In this document: one piece after another, positions 42,960-54,479 of the stretch
Position numbering within the stretch: the stretch's first letter is position 1
How the letters are laid out: each line of letters begins with the position of its first letter
Origin: Atherinomorus stipes
Lineage: Eukaryota; Chordata; Actinopteri; Atheriniformes; Atherinidae
Reading direction: 5' to 3'
Length of the DNA stretch: 64,000 bases
Assembly (NCBI GenBank): GCA_023101725.1
Contig: JALJCO010012862.1
Span: forward strand, 1-64,000
The notes under the pieces: generated by a model
What the model was told of the DNA's origin: nothing
Seen by the model: the letters and a program-made list of their open reading frames with translations, nothing else
Databases searched by the model: none
Program-made: the position numbers and the translations under genes

Positions 42960-43430
42960 TTAAATACAGAGGAATTATAACAAGAAACTAAATAAACTAA
43001 TAATAGATACAAATTTACAAAATTGTAATTTAGTGAAATAAAATATTGCTTTTGAATTGTGGTTTAAAATAATAATTAAAAAAAAAAACAAAAAAAACAA
43101 AACCATCCCAGACACATTAGAGCACCGTGTTTAAGAACAGTGGACCAACATACCTCTAAACAGGTGCAGAGGTCTTTTTGAACATTAAAGAAAACTGTTT
43201 CGATCCGTGTTTCTCAACAAAGTTTTAGCTTCGGAGCCCCATTATGCTTGTTTACTCCTTTTACTTTTTGTTTGTTTGTTTTAGATATTTCTGTGTAACC
43301 AAAATTCAAAATTAATGCTTTTAACAAAATCTTTTATTATTTTTTTTATCAATTTAGTCTTATTTTATTGGCAGCTTATTCTTTTCCTTCTTTAATTGGA
43401 GGGTATGAATAATTTTGTGGACGACGGTAT
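42960..43430. mobile_element. Family B inverted-repeat element, copy 2
   Basis: It shares with copy 1 the order AACAAGAAACTAAATAAACT, GAATTGTGGTTTAAAATAAT, AAACAGGTGCAGAGG, TCAACAAAGTTTTAGCTTC and CTTTAATTGGAGGGTATGAA. The right end (ATAATTTTGTGGACGACGG) is clear. The left end is worn or missing. Confidence 0.65.
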
Positions 43431-43559
43431 GTATGCATGTATGTTTGTATGTATGTATGAATAACTAACTAACTAAATAAATAAATAAAGGTTAAGATTT
43501 CCCCACAAGACAAATAAATTTTGGGCGTCCTTATTTTGGCGTTTTTGTCGCCTCCTAGT

Positions 43560-43757
43560 GGTCACTAGTGGCAGCAGCAAGCGTGGTCAGTCATAATTGC
43601 GGCAGTTACCTGAAAGCAACGAGATTAAAGGACGCTGCTGTAAGTGCAAAGAAACATTTTACTTTAAAAAGAATTTGATATTGTAATAGCATATTACTGT
43701 TATTATAATGGCTTTATATGTTTTACAGGGCGGCGTCCACTTTAATCTACACGAAAG
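43560..43757 (+). other. bik: Probable 5' UTR exons of bik
   Basis: A candidate first exon ends at 43639 (GGACGCTGCT followed by GTAAGTGC). A 29-nt second exon at 43729-43757 lies between a TTTTACAG acceptor and a GTAGTT donor. Both are noncoding. They point toward the bik coding exon that begins at an acceptor (44721). The assignment is inferred from position and splice consensus only. Confidence 0.4.
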
Positions 43758-44728
43758 GTAGTTTTACTTATTTTTGTTGTTGTGCATGCACCTGTTTACT
43801 GTCAGGGCGATAGCATTCATACTATTTATTATTACTAATACTTTTTATTATTACTAATGTCTAACAAAACATTTGTCAAGCCTACAGTATTGCAAGTTTA
43901 TTTGAAAACATAGTCATTGTTAAATGAATAATTAGGAATAGGTTTTAATGTGTAATTCAAAATATGTGTTCTTCAAAACGACCTTTGTTTGCTTAGGGTG
44001 AGAAGGATGACTTCATCTTTTTGTTATGACAATATGGCAAACTGCAGTCGGCCATAACTATTACAGACATAGTTTTTGAAAAACCTGCATTGGAGATTAG
44101 TTAGTTTTTATTATTATTTTGGTTGTAAATCCTGTGAAGAAAATAAACCCAAGCCTTTTAATAAAACATATTGTTACAGTAGACTTGTCAAAATTAGTAA
44201 ACAAGCAAATATTTAAAGCTTTTCCAGAGATTTTTTGGTGAGTGGCGGTTATTTTTCTACTTGGTGAGAGAGTAAAGAGGCAGTTTGGTTTATTTGAGTT
44301 ATGGAAATGTGGGATTTGCATTTGAGGACAAAAGTACAGCAGATACTGATCTCATGTCAGGTGACAGAGACATAGGTTAAAAACCTACAAAGAAAATATA
44401 CTGTGTGTTGTGAGTAATTCTAAAGCCAAATGAGATCTATATAAGCAGTTCTGAACATTAAGGAAGTGAAACATGTTTGCTGTAGCTCACACTGGAGAGT
44501 AGATTTAATCCAACAATGACGTCAACCTGAACGTTCTCCCTGGCAACACAAGCACAAGCTCACCTGGTCACATGACTTTATATTTACACAACCTGTTTAT
44601 GAACGTTGGGAGTAAACCAGAGACAATACCCTTTCCCCAGAGCCTTTATCTGTCCTGCATGGCTCATGTTGTGTTGGCTTTAGTGAATATGAACCCTTTG
44701 CATTATTGTGTTTCTTTTAGAAAACACA

Positions 44729-45414
44729 ATGGTGGAACAAACAAGACGACCAAACCATGTTGTGTCCCTCCAGGCTGGACCTGGAGAGGTGGACACTGGT
44801 ACCCTGTTTGATGTTAACCTCAGGTAAAGCATAGACCCTCTTTGCTCCAGTAAGACTGTTACTAACAACAAAACACCGCTTGGGCAGGTTGAGCTTCTGG
44901 CAAACACATCATGTGGGATCAGTTGTACCAACAACAAACATGATCCAAAAGAGCCTTATGTTTGGCAAAACTCCAATTTCTGTTATAGCTTTCCTCTCCC
45001 ACAAAAGAAGAAATCTAAGATCTTTGTCAGTGAAAAACATTCCTGCTGGTTCTTCCGTCAGGGTCAGTGACAGGGCCGCCCGGACCTTTGGCCGCCAGTT
45101 GGCTGTAATTGGAGACCAGATGGACCGGGAGTGGGCCAGCAGAGGGCCAAACAGGCCACCAACTCCTCTACACCTACTGAGACCTGCCCAGACGCTGACA
45201 CAGACCATCTACAGGTACAAACGTGTCTCTTTTTACCTTATTATTGGAGGTCGACTTTAGATTAAGGCAAAAACGTTGGGAATCCATATCCAAGAGAAGG
45301 GAAAGGGAAAATTTGAGAGGTTTGATAGAAATTGTGAAGCATTTGACAGACCTACCCTTTCCATTTATAGCTGGAAAACAGTTTGTTTAAATCTGTCTAA
45401 ATGAAGTCAAAAAT

Positions 45415-45462
<48 letters not shown>

Positions 45463-48183
45463 ATGTATAAACTGTACATACACACTATACAGCCAAAAGT
45501 ATTTGCTCACCTGCCTTGACGTACATATGAGCTTAACTGACATCTGTCCGAATCCATAGGGTTCAATATGACGTTGGTCCACTTTTGCTGCTAGAACAGC
45601 CTCAAATCTTCTGGGAAGGCTGTCCTCAAGGTTTAGGAGTGTTTATGGGAATCTTTGACCATTCTTCCAGAAGCACATTTGTGAGGTCACACACTGATGT
45701 TGGACCAGAAGGCCTGGCTCTCAGTCTCCGCTCTAATTCATCCCAAAGGTGTTCTATCGGGTTGAGATTAGGACTCTGTGCAGGCCAGTCCAGTCCCTCC
45801 ACACCAGACTCTACATCCAGGTCTTTATGGACCTGCTTTGTGGTGCACAGTCATGTTGGAAGAGGAAGGGACCAGCTCCAAACTGGTCCCACAAAGTTGG
45901 GAGCATGTAATTGTCCAAAATCTCTTGGTTTGCTGAAGCATTCAGAGTTCCTTTCACTGGAACTAAGGGGCCAAGCCCAACTCCTGAAAAACAACCCCAC
46001 ACCATAATCCCCCCTCCACCAAACTTTACACACAATGCACAATGCAGTCAGACAAGGACCGTTGTCCTGGCAAACCCAGACTCGTCCATCAGTTCGCCAG
46101 ATGGAGAAATGCAATTCATCTTTCTACATGTCACCTCTGGACGAGGTGTCCAGAGGTGTAGTCTTGGATGCAACTTATCACCATGGAAACCCATTCCATG
46201 AAGCTCTCTGTCACTGTTCTTGAGCTGATCTGAAGGCCACATGAAGTTTGGAGGTCTGTAGTGATTGACTCTGCAGAAAGTTGGCCGCCTCTTCGCACTA
46301 TGTGCTTCAGCATCCGCTGACCCACTCCGTCAGTTAACATGCCCGACCACTTCATGGCTGAGTTGCTGTCGTTCCCAAACACTTCCATTTTCTTATAACA
46401 CAGCTGACAGTTGACTGTGGAATATTTAGGAATGAGGAAATTTCATTTCTTGCACAGGTGGCATCCTATCACAGTTCCACGCTGAATTTCACTGAGCTCC
46501 TGAGAGCGACACATTCTTTCACAAATGTTTGTAAAAGCAGTCTGCATGTCTAGGTGCTTCATTTTATACACCTATAAAGCCATATGTATCACATTTAATA
46601 CATGCAGTTTCTAAGAACTTTTGCATCTTTTTATGGTAAAAACTTTGCAACTCTGTTGTACACAATCTGATACACCTGATAGCAGGAGGCAGAAGACTAT
46701 ACTACAATAATTTTGACATTTTGCACAGCAATAAATGGTGTAGTGTATATACAAAATGAATTTTATTAATCTTTTTTCCTTATTTTGTTAAAGGGCCTAA
46801 TAAAGACTTTTCCCCCATTTTATCTTGGTTTGGTGCAGGATGAGCTGCAGTTATCTGATAAATAATGATTGAAAACTGCATATTGTGTCTATAAAATCTT
46901 TGCACGATTGGCTGTAACCTGCTGTTTCTCCCTCACAGGGAGCTTTGGGGCTTCCAGGGCCTGTTTGCCGCTGTGAAGGCCTGGATTGAGAGCACTTTGC
47001 CTGGGCAGGGGATCTTCAGACCTGAGGCTTTGCCAGCTTGGGTAATTCTTAAATATTCCAACTGACTTGTCTCTTTTGGCATTATATTTGTTTTTATTTT
47101 CCATATGCTCTGCACACCATCAGGCTGCTCATTCTGAAATACAATTTTTACCCATAATTCACCTGATATTAAATCACTCTGTATCACTGTACCAAATTAA
47201 GGCTGGAGGATGTTCAAAAGTGCACAGTTTTAAATCCCCAACCCTAAAATATATTTTTTAAAGGGAATCATATTCAAGAATAATTAAATAATCACATGAC
47301 TAACACTAATTTAGTGGAAAATGAATACTTACCATGTTAACTCTACTTATTTACACAAAACAAGCCTCATAATGCAGTAAAACAACAGGTGGATGAGCAT
47401 TAATAGAAGTATTTTGGCTTGATATCAGCTTGTTGATCCCAGATTGAATTACATGCTCATTCAAAATAATGCAAATACATTTTAATAACAGGCGCCCATG
47501 CAAAGATCTAGATCAGATATCATCCAGTTAACCTGTCTAGGAATGGCTAGCAGGTGTTATCTGGATGTAACTCACCTTTAATTCCTTGTTAATGTCTTAT
47601 CTTGGACTCTTGAATCCACACGTAGTCGTTTAACACTGATTCATGCAAAGGTTAAAAAATAAAAGATACATGTGGAGAGATCCAAAGTTTTATATAGGAC
47701 TGCTAAGCTAATGTTTAACAAAAACACTCTGAATTAAGCTCTTATTGACTCTACTACCGGTAGCTCACAAGGCACTTTCCAATAGCTCTTCAATGATGAT
47801 AATAATATAACATAAAATCAAAAAGCTGTTTAAATAATACACCCAATCAAAATTACAGATATGAGGATGACTGCGCCCCATTCATTTTTTATTTCACGTT
47901 TATTTACACAGGTTGTCTCATTTGCAACAGAGACCTGTTTTGATTTTGGGTTTGTCACTTCAGATAGGAAGCAGGGAAAATAGACCTCGGCAACATTAGG
48001 TGAAGATCCACATTTTCTTTCTAAAATTGTTTCAAAATGGTAAAATCTTCTCATTTTATTTCACAGGTGCCCGATTTGAAACCGGTACCCTGCACTGGCT
48101 GGACCAGAGGCGCACTTGTGACTGTGGCACTGGTGGCTGCAGTGAGTGTTTTTGGTGCACTGTGGATAGAAGGGAAAGCCTAG
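44729..48183 (+). CDS. bik: BCL2-interacting killer-like BH3-only protein, complete
   Basis: Pro-apoptotic BH3-only protein that should act at ER/mitochondrial membranes by binding the groove of anti-apoptotic BCL2 relatives. Coding exons are 44729-44823, 45062-45214, 46939-47041 and 48067-48183. Phases match and total 155 residues, close to human BIK (160). The first exon begins [15 protein letters not shown]. The second encodes the BH3 helix, [20 protein letters not shown], with the hallmark Leu...Gly-Asp. The third encodes [18 protein letters not shown], reminiscent of a BH2-like tryptophan segment. The last ends in a hydrophobic C-terminal anchor ([19 protein letters not shown]) followed by a short basic tail. 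The position between ttll1 and mcat equals that of mammalian BIK, which supports orthology for a fast-evolving gene. AATAAA signals follow at 48644 and 48652. Confidence 0.9.
45417..45454. repeat. (TA)n microsatellite
   Basis: An uninterrupted AT/TA dinucleotide run of about 38 bp in the bik intron, next to the left end of a Tc1 remnant. Confidence 0.95.
45480..46600 (-). mobile_element. Tc1/mariner remnant in a bik intron
   Basis: The left end reads ACACTATACAGCCAAAAGTA, a Tc1-type terminus. On the minus strand, broken transposase segments follow, including [20 protein letters not shown] (the DD34E catalytic region), [19 protein letters not shown] and [10 protein letters not shown], with further pieces in other frames up to 46388. 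Frameshifts and stops make it a pseudogene. The right terminus has decayed and the limit is approximate. The remnant is antisense to bik. Confidence 0.85.
47042..48066. other. bik last intron, no feature seen
   Basis: Intron sequence with no recognisable element termini or coding potential. Confidence 0.5.
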
Positions 48184-48643
48184 AGGGGCCATGAGCAGGT
48201 CTTTTTGGCCTTTTGATAAAAAAAAAAGACGTTTGCAACCGAGTGAAAATTACTGCTGGTTTTATTTCTGCTGTTTACTTAAATTTCTTTCTTTTTCTTG
48301 TCTACTTTTTTAAATGAACGGTATTGAATTTACCAGTAAAGACTGGGAGCAACTTCCTGGCAACAGAAGAGAAAAAACATCCACTGTAAAATTAACAAGA
48401 GCAGCTGGGAATTGTTTAAGTTGGTTTCACAGCTCTCACACTGGAGGGTTTGCTGGTTTAATGTAGCAACAACATGTTCGTTTGTTCTCTTTACTGGACT
48501 GTTGCTGGCCTGCAGTCTTTCGTTGTTTCTAACTGGTTTAAGAGGCCATGATTTTTACCAATGATATGTAGCTTTGCTTCGCATAAAATGACGGGAGCTG
48601 GACTTTCTGTTGCAGGTTTGAAGATGGTTTTTCATGTGATGCA

Positions 48644-48677
48644 AATAAACAAATAAAACAAAAGCCTGATTAATAAA
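48644..48677 (+). promoter_or_regulatory. Candidate bik poly(A) signals
   Basis: AATAAA occurs at 48644-48649, 48652-48657 and 48672-48677, about 460-490 bp after the bik stop codon. These are the first good canonical hexamers in the 3' UTR. Confidence 0.55.
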
Positions 48678-48685
48678 AATATTGA

Positions 48686-48691
48686 TTTAAT
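48686..48691 (-). promoter_or_regulatory. Candidate mcat poly(A) signal (ATTAAA)
   Basis: On the minus strand, the common variant ATTAAA lies 77 nt after the mcat stop codon. It sits just past the bik signals, so the convergent transcripts would end within tens of bases of each other or overlap. A canonical AATAAA on the minus strand occurs at 48261-48266 as a distal alternative. Confidence 0.4.
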
Positions 48692-48767
48692 TGCACTGTA
48701 AAACAAACAAAAACTACAAATAAACTTAAAGTCCTTTGAATTTATAAAAGTCCTCGCCTCTGCTTCA

Positions 48768-49505
48768 TCACTCCTCATTTACGGTGACTTCTACGTGTCC
48801 GTACATCTGGAAAGCCTTCCTGTTGCACTTCTGGAGGGTGGCGCCCAGCTGCTTTCCAGGCCCGACCTCGTAGGTGTGAGGAAACCTCTCCCCCTGCGTC
48901 CTCTCGTAGATCTCGTGCAGAGTTTGCTCCCACTTCACGGGCGACACCAGCTGCTTCACCAGCTGCCTGCGCAGGTGGCTCTCGCTCATGTAGCGTTTCC
49001 CATCCACGTTGGAGTACACGCTGATCTCAGGACGCCGGACCTGAACGGGAGGGTGGAGATGAGCAAGAAACCTGATGAGGAACCACTGAACCTCCACTGA
49101 TGTTAGACCAGCTTTTAACCGTTTATAAGTTAAAGTTCCTTTGTGACTTTGAAGACCATCAAACCATCTCTGGGGGATCTTTGTTGAAACTACCCCAACG
49201 AGAGGGGAATAACCTCCATCTCAACACAATCTGCAGTCCAAGACAGCGAGATTTTCCAGCCTAACCTGCATCAACATCCTTTCTTTAGAGATCATTAAAT
49301 CTTTTTGAATTTCTGCCAGGACACACCACCACCATGATGCTACAGACAGCAGATTTAATAGACTTTTGTTATTGGAATAAAACAAAGATTCACTCAACTG
49401 AATTTTTGGGCTAAAAAACCCACCAGACTGTAACATCACCTTCAAACTAGAGAATTGTAAAGTTATACTATTTACTATATATAGTTAAATCATAGTTTTG
49501 TTGTA

Positions 49506-49549
<44 letters not shown>

Positions 49550-52533
49550 TGTATATTTAGTAGCATGTTCATGTAACTAAGCTTTTAATGAGAATGAGGT
49601 TAGATAACAAAACAAACCTTAAAAATATAACATTCCTGATTTCTGTGGTACAACCTTTAGCTGGAAAATGTTGCATTTGTTAAGAAGAACAAACATCAAC
49701 TTTGCTTTAAAAATGTAATCGATATGTAAAAATGAAAATATAAAACTAAGTATATATTTCAAATTTGTAACCAGAAATAATGCAAATATGAATATAATTC
49801 TGAAAGACAACAAAACAAAACTTAAAATAAAAAAAACCCCCATAAAATAAAGAATTTATCATTAGAAAATTATAATTTACCATCAGGGATTAATTTAATT
49901 TAAGTGATTCCTTTTTTTTTTTTTTTAATAGCTGTTCTGGCTAATGAAATTAAATGAAAATATGAATGTGAATTATTCCTATGATAGTAGAGGATAGGCA
50001 AAAATAAGCCTTGGGGCTTCAGCCTATTCCTTCTTTCAGTTGCTATCTGATAAAATTCTTCTGCAAAAATGATTTTAGTTTTAGTTTTAAACTGAAATAA
50101 AGTATTCATTCAGTCATTCAAAACTACTTCATTATTCCACTGAGTTTTATAGGTTTTACTATGTGATTAATATATTTGAAATGATTTTTTTGAAAGTTTA
50201 AATAATTTTTATATAGAAATTCTTTTATTTCTGATGCATTTTCAGCTATGTTTATTATTGGAAACCTTCCCTAAATAAACAATTTAAATCAAAATGAAAT
50301 TCTGACTTAAAGATTAAAAAAGCAAAGAAAAAAACAAAGAAAAGCCCACAAACAAACACTTGTTTTAGAGAAGAAGGGCTCCTTTTCTGCTATGGCGTAT
50401 GACTCACCTCCACCTGCCTGAGCACCTCTCTGAGAGGCTCAGTAGCCGATGCCATCAGCTCCGTGTGGAAAGCCCCGCTCACAGGAAGAGGTTTAGTCCT
50501 AATGAAATGTAGACGCCGCGAATTCTGCTGGAGGAAGTCCAGAGCCTGAGAAGAAAACACAGCGTGGATGTAGGAAGGAGAACAGGCTTGTAATACTAAA
50601 GCTGTTGTTGGGATGCGTGAGCTGATGTGGTCATGCTCCGTACCTGCTGGTGCCCTGCGATCACCCTGCCGTCAGGGAACAGGTAGTTGGCCACAGAGCA
50701 AACAGGATCCTGCACCCCCAGACTTTTGCAGTGCTCTTTGGCTTGCATGCAGGCATATTTATACTGAGCCTGAGGTTTCCCGAAGACTGACAGCATCCCA
50801 CTGGGAACCAGCTCAGATGCCTTCTGCATGGCCTCTGCACGCACCTTGACCGCATACAGAGCTTGGAAATGAAGGAGAGTCCATCAAATGACATCGTCCT
50901 CACAGATACTTTAAACGATGTAACAGACATAAAAATAATCTTCACCTTCAGCGAAGTTCATGGCACCAGAAAAGACAAGAGCTGCAAACTCTCCAACACT
51001 AAAACCTGCAGCAGCCACACAGGTCTCGACGGCCTGTGGAGAAGAGTAAAACAAACCCCAGTATAAATATCAGTCAGGATTACATAGCAGCTGTTAAGCA
51101 AAGCAACCCAATGCTTAAATATTTCCATTAGAACAACTGTGCTCTATTTATTACCCTGTTTTTTATCTATGTACAGTGGGATAAAAGGTATTTAGTCAGC
51201 CACCTAAACTCGTCGTGTCTGGAGGAAGAAGACTGCTGAATTGCATCCCAAGAACAGCATCGCTACTGTGAAGCATGGGGGTGGAAGCATCATGCTTTGG
51301 GCTGTTTTCTGCAAAGGGGACTGGATGACTGAGCCGCTTTAAGGGGGGGGGGGGCACTACAGGTTAAAACCCTGTTTTTTCATCACCTGGTCAAATTTGA
51401 GATTTTCGTTTTTTTTTCCCTCCTTCAACGTTTTCTTCCAGACTAGTGCAAAAAAACGGCAAAATAAACATTTTAGGAGTTTATTTCATGACAGTTTGTC
51501 TGATGCACTCAAATCCCCTCAAAGTGCAGCTAAAGTTGGTGTTTATAAACGGAGCGCAGCACCGTGGTGCTCGTCTGAACGCCGTCACGCGTGGAAACGC
51601 CACTTTTTCCTGAATGATGTCATCTCAGCCAAACTTGATAATTCCAGCTCATGAATCTGATTGGATGATGTCTGTAAATAGTGTTATAGAACAAAAATGG
51701 GGAGAATTTTACAATCCAAAACTTTAAAGGCTGTTTTCTCAAAATGAATTTTTTCTCTTTTTCGTAAAAAAAACCCAAAAACCTTCACTTCAGGAGCACT
51801 TACAGAAACCAAACTTTCAAATTTTGCTCCTGACTGTATTTTTAAAGTTTTTACAGAAGGATTTTTTGATATCTCAATCACAGCCTGGTTTATAGAACAT
51901 TTCATCCCAAAAATATGCCAAAAAATGTTTTTTTTCCTGGTTGTTGACAGTATATTCTAAATTGTGAAATGATCTATAGCAGGGCTGTCCAATTTGGGGC
52001 CCGGGGGCCAAAGTTGGCCCTTGAGTGATTATTTTTTGCCCGCTGACGATTGTCTTTTTTTTTTTTGTAAAAAAAAAGTAGTGTGAAAAGTTCTTCAGAT
52101 ATGTAGTCATTGTTGCACTTCCTTTCCTGACCATCGGGTGGCGCTGTGGTTCGTTTATCAGCTCAGATCTGGAGGCCATGATCAGAGAATAAGTGAGAAG
52201 ACACTGTCCAAAATAAAACTTCATACAAAGTAATGTGAAACACATAATAATGAACACAATAAAGCACAGTGTTATTCATTTCCCTGATTACTTTTCTTTT
52301 GTTTTATTTTGAACAATTACGCTTTGGGCTGAGCAAATTTAATTTCTGATACATGAATTTATAGTTTTGGCCCGCGACCATCCATCCCGAGTCATTTTCA
52401 GCCCTCCAATATAAAAAATTTGGACACCTCTTATATTTAGAGATAGCCAAAATCCCCCTTGTAAAAACTTTTGACTTCAATATGTGAACAAAATTCAACA
52501 GAAATTTTGAACATGGCTTAATCCTGTGTTTAG

Positions 52534-52565
<32 letters not shown>

Positions 52566-54471
52566 ATAGAAATGTATGCTAATTAGCCCATTTTTGGCAA
52601 AATAACACCTTATTTGCATATTTAAACAAAATTTCAGAAAACTTGCAATACAAAAAATGATAGCCCTAATGTGAGGAATAAACCAAGAAAGTTTCATGGT
52701 GATACCAGTTAGTTACATTTTTTACCCTATTTGCCTGTAGCAGGAAGAATGAATGGTGAGATTTTAAACCTCCTTTCATCAGTGAGAGCACTGAAGATGG
52801 AACATAGCTGGGTCAAACACAACAATGATCCCAAACACACCACTCGGGCAACAAAGGAAGCAGCTGCATAAAAAGCAATTCGAGGTCCTGGAGTGGCTTA
52901 GCCAGTCTCCAGGACCTCAAACCCATAGAAACTCTGTGGAGGGAGTTGAAAGTCCGTGTTGCCCAGCGACAGCCCGTCTAAAGGAGATCTGCATGGATGA
53001 ACGGGCCAGAATACCAGCTACAGTGTGCAGACCTGGTGAAGACTTACAGGAAACCTTTGACCTCTGTCATTGCCAACAAAGCTTATGTTACAGTATTGAG
53101 CTGAACATTTGTTACTGACCAAATACTTGCTGTATTTTTCACCATAATTCACAGATACATTCTTTAAAAATCCTACAATGTGATTTCATGGATCACGGTT
53201 GAAGTGTAGCTATGATGAAAATTGCAGACCTCTGTCATCTTTCCAGGTGGGAGGGACAACTTGCACAATCAGTTGCTGACTAAATACTTTTATGCCCCCA
53301 CTGTATCTCTGTAGAGCTGTGCTCTATTACATCTAAAATCTGTTAGTGTAAGAACAGTCAACATACAACAGTGCGACAGGTTATGTTATTGACTGCAAAT
53401 GGGAACATAGTCATCCTTAAAATTATTCATACATCCAATTAAAGGAAAGGATAAACTCACAATAGTAATTGAAATATCAAGAAACTAATAAAACTTTACA
53501 AAATAATCAAATAAATTCATATAAAATACTGTAAATGAGAAGTTATAAAATAAAATAACTATAAAATGTGTGGTAACATAAATTTAAATTTTGAATTGTG
53601 GTTGAAAATAAAACATTGGACGATTGATCGATTGATTGGACGTTACAAAAAACACTTTTTTTGCAGTAATTGCCTCAAAGTGTTGCTTAACAAAATTTTA
53701 GCTTCAGAGCTCCATCATGCTTGTTTTTTTTCTCATTTTAATATTTCTTTAGAGCCACAATTAAAAATCAATGCAATGATTTACATAGAATTTTTTATTT
53801 ATTATTACTTATTTGTAATTTCAACTTATTTCATTGACAGCTGATTTTTTCTCCCTTCTTTAACTGGATGTTATGAATAATTTTGAGGACGACTGTGAAA
53901 GAGGTCAATTTAGTACTCAGACTGAGACATAAATAATTTTTGTTGTGCAGGCAGTCAAACTTATGACGTTTGGTGAATCTATCATGACGTAAATAATAGG
54001 ACACTGCGTGATAGAGAAGCTGGGATAATCGATGTTCCCTTTAACTGGTTTTGTGTCAGAGACCTTTGGGTTTTCATGGTGCAGCCTCTCCACCGCAGCC
54101 AGCGACGTGACGAACACCGCCGGCTGGCAGTGCACCGTCCTCTGCAGCTCCTCCTCGGGACCCTCCAGGCACAGAGACAGGAGGTCGTAGCCGAGGATCT
54201 TCTGCGCCACGGAGAACATTTCTTTCACGTTGGGGTACTTCAGAAGTCCTTTCCCCATCCCCACGAACTGGCTGCCCTGTCCGGGGAAGAGGAGCACTGA
54301 GCAGCCCCTTGGGTCCTTTCTGGGTCTCCGCTCTGCCACCGGGGACTGGATGTCCAAGGAAGCGTCCGGGGAGCCAGACTGGTTGATGGACAGTCTCCGG
54401 CTCAGAGACACCAGCGACCTGACCTTCCCTCGCGAGGCTGCTGCCATGCGGACTGCCTTTGATGCTAACAT
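48768..54471 (-). CDS. mcat: Malonyl-CoA:ACP transacylase, mitochondrial, complete
   Basis: Transfers the malonyl group from malonyl-CoA to mitochondrial acyl-carrier protein, feeding type II fatty-acid synthesis (lipoate supply) in the matrix. Exons are 54064-54471, 50946-51033, 50644-50861, 50408-50545 and 48768-49040. Phases agree and give 374 residues (human about 390). The N-terminus ([20 protein letters not shown]) is basic, hydroxylated and acid-free, as a mitochondrial presequence should be. Family motifs: [18 protein letters not shown], catalytic serine in [25 protein letters not shown] with the substrate arginine, catalytic histidine in [11 protein letters not shown], and [13 protein letters not shown] near the end. 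The second acceptor (TTCCAAG) is a less common AAG. The first intron (3 kb) holds a Tc1 remnant and a family B element. Confidence 0.97.
49041..50407. other. mcat intron with (TA)n microsatellite
   Basis: A TA dinucleotide run at about 49509-49546 and poly-T runs near 49913. No exon or transposon end was recognised in the remainder. Confidence 0.5.
51335..52790. mobile_element. Insertion within the mcat-intron Tc1 element
   Basis: The Tc1 transposase breaks off near a TTTAA followed by a G run (51338-51352) and resumes after TTTTAAACCTCC near 52775. The inserted sequence is not Tc1. It holds a hAT-like MITE (51980-52431) and a 31-bp C run (52535-52565). The outer insertion has no clean inverted ends that I could verify, so its family is unknown. 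Confidence 0.5.
51980..52431. mobile_element. hAT-type MITE (GTCCAA / TTGGAC ends)
   Basis: It starts CAGGGCTGTCCAATTTGGGG and ends AAATTTGGACACCTCT, with CCCGGGGGCCAAAGTTGGCC near the left and TTTTGGCCCGCGACCATC near the right. This layout is that of the widespread vertebrate hAT MITEs that begin CAGGGGTGTCCAAA. No coding content. Confidence 0.75.
53408..53897. mobile_element. Family B inverted-repeat element, copy 3
   Basis: Ends TCATCCTTAAAATTATTCAT and ATGAATAATTTTGAGGACGA are inverted. Internal landmarks TAATTGCCTCAAAGTGTTGC, AACAAAATTTTAGCTTCAGA and CCATCATGCTTG match the other copies. It lies in mcat intron 1, about 160 bp from exon 1. It lacks the ACCTGTCAACAGGT segment found in copies 1 and 4, so it has an internal deletion. 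Confidence 0.75.
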
Positions 54472-54479
54472 GAGCTAGC

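Larger units (their letters stand above)
51174..53303 (+). mobile_element. Tc1/mariner remnant in mcat intron 1
   Basis: Inverted ends CAGTGGGATAAAAGGTATTTAG and CTAAATACTTTTATGCCCCCACTG each abut TA. Most of the transposase N-terminus is deleted. The plus strand resumes with a segment encoding [20 protein letters not shown] (51236-51300). After a ~1.4-kb insertion it ends with [15 protein letters not shown] and [21 protein letters not shown] pieces (about 52800-52980). Stops and deletions make it inactive. Confidence 0.88.

Noticed and set aside
44909..45208. 99-codon minus-strand frame in bik
   Set aside because: It is antisense to the BH3 exon and has no family match. The plus-strand exon fits splice phase and BH3 consensus.
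45811..46388. Possible host gene in the bik intron (minus strand)
   Set aside because: The peptides are Tc1 transposase motifs ([13 protein letters not shown]) broken by frameshifts, next to a Tc1 terminus.
48795..49100. 101-codon plus-strand frame
   Set aside because: It is the antisense shadow of the last mcat exon, whose protein is clearly conserved.
54076..54478. Plus-strand frames of 74 and 82 codons
   Set aside because: They are shadows of mcat exon 1 on the other strand.
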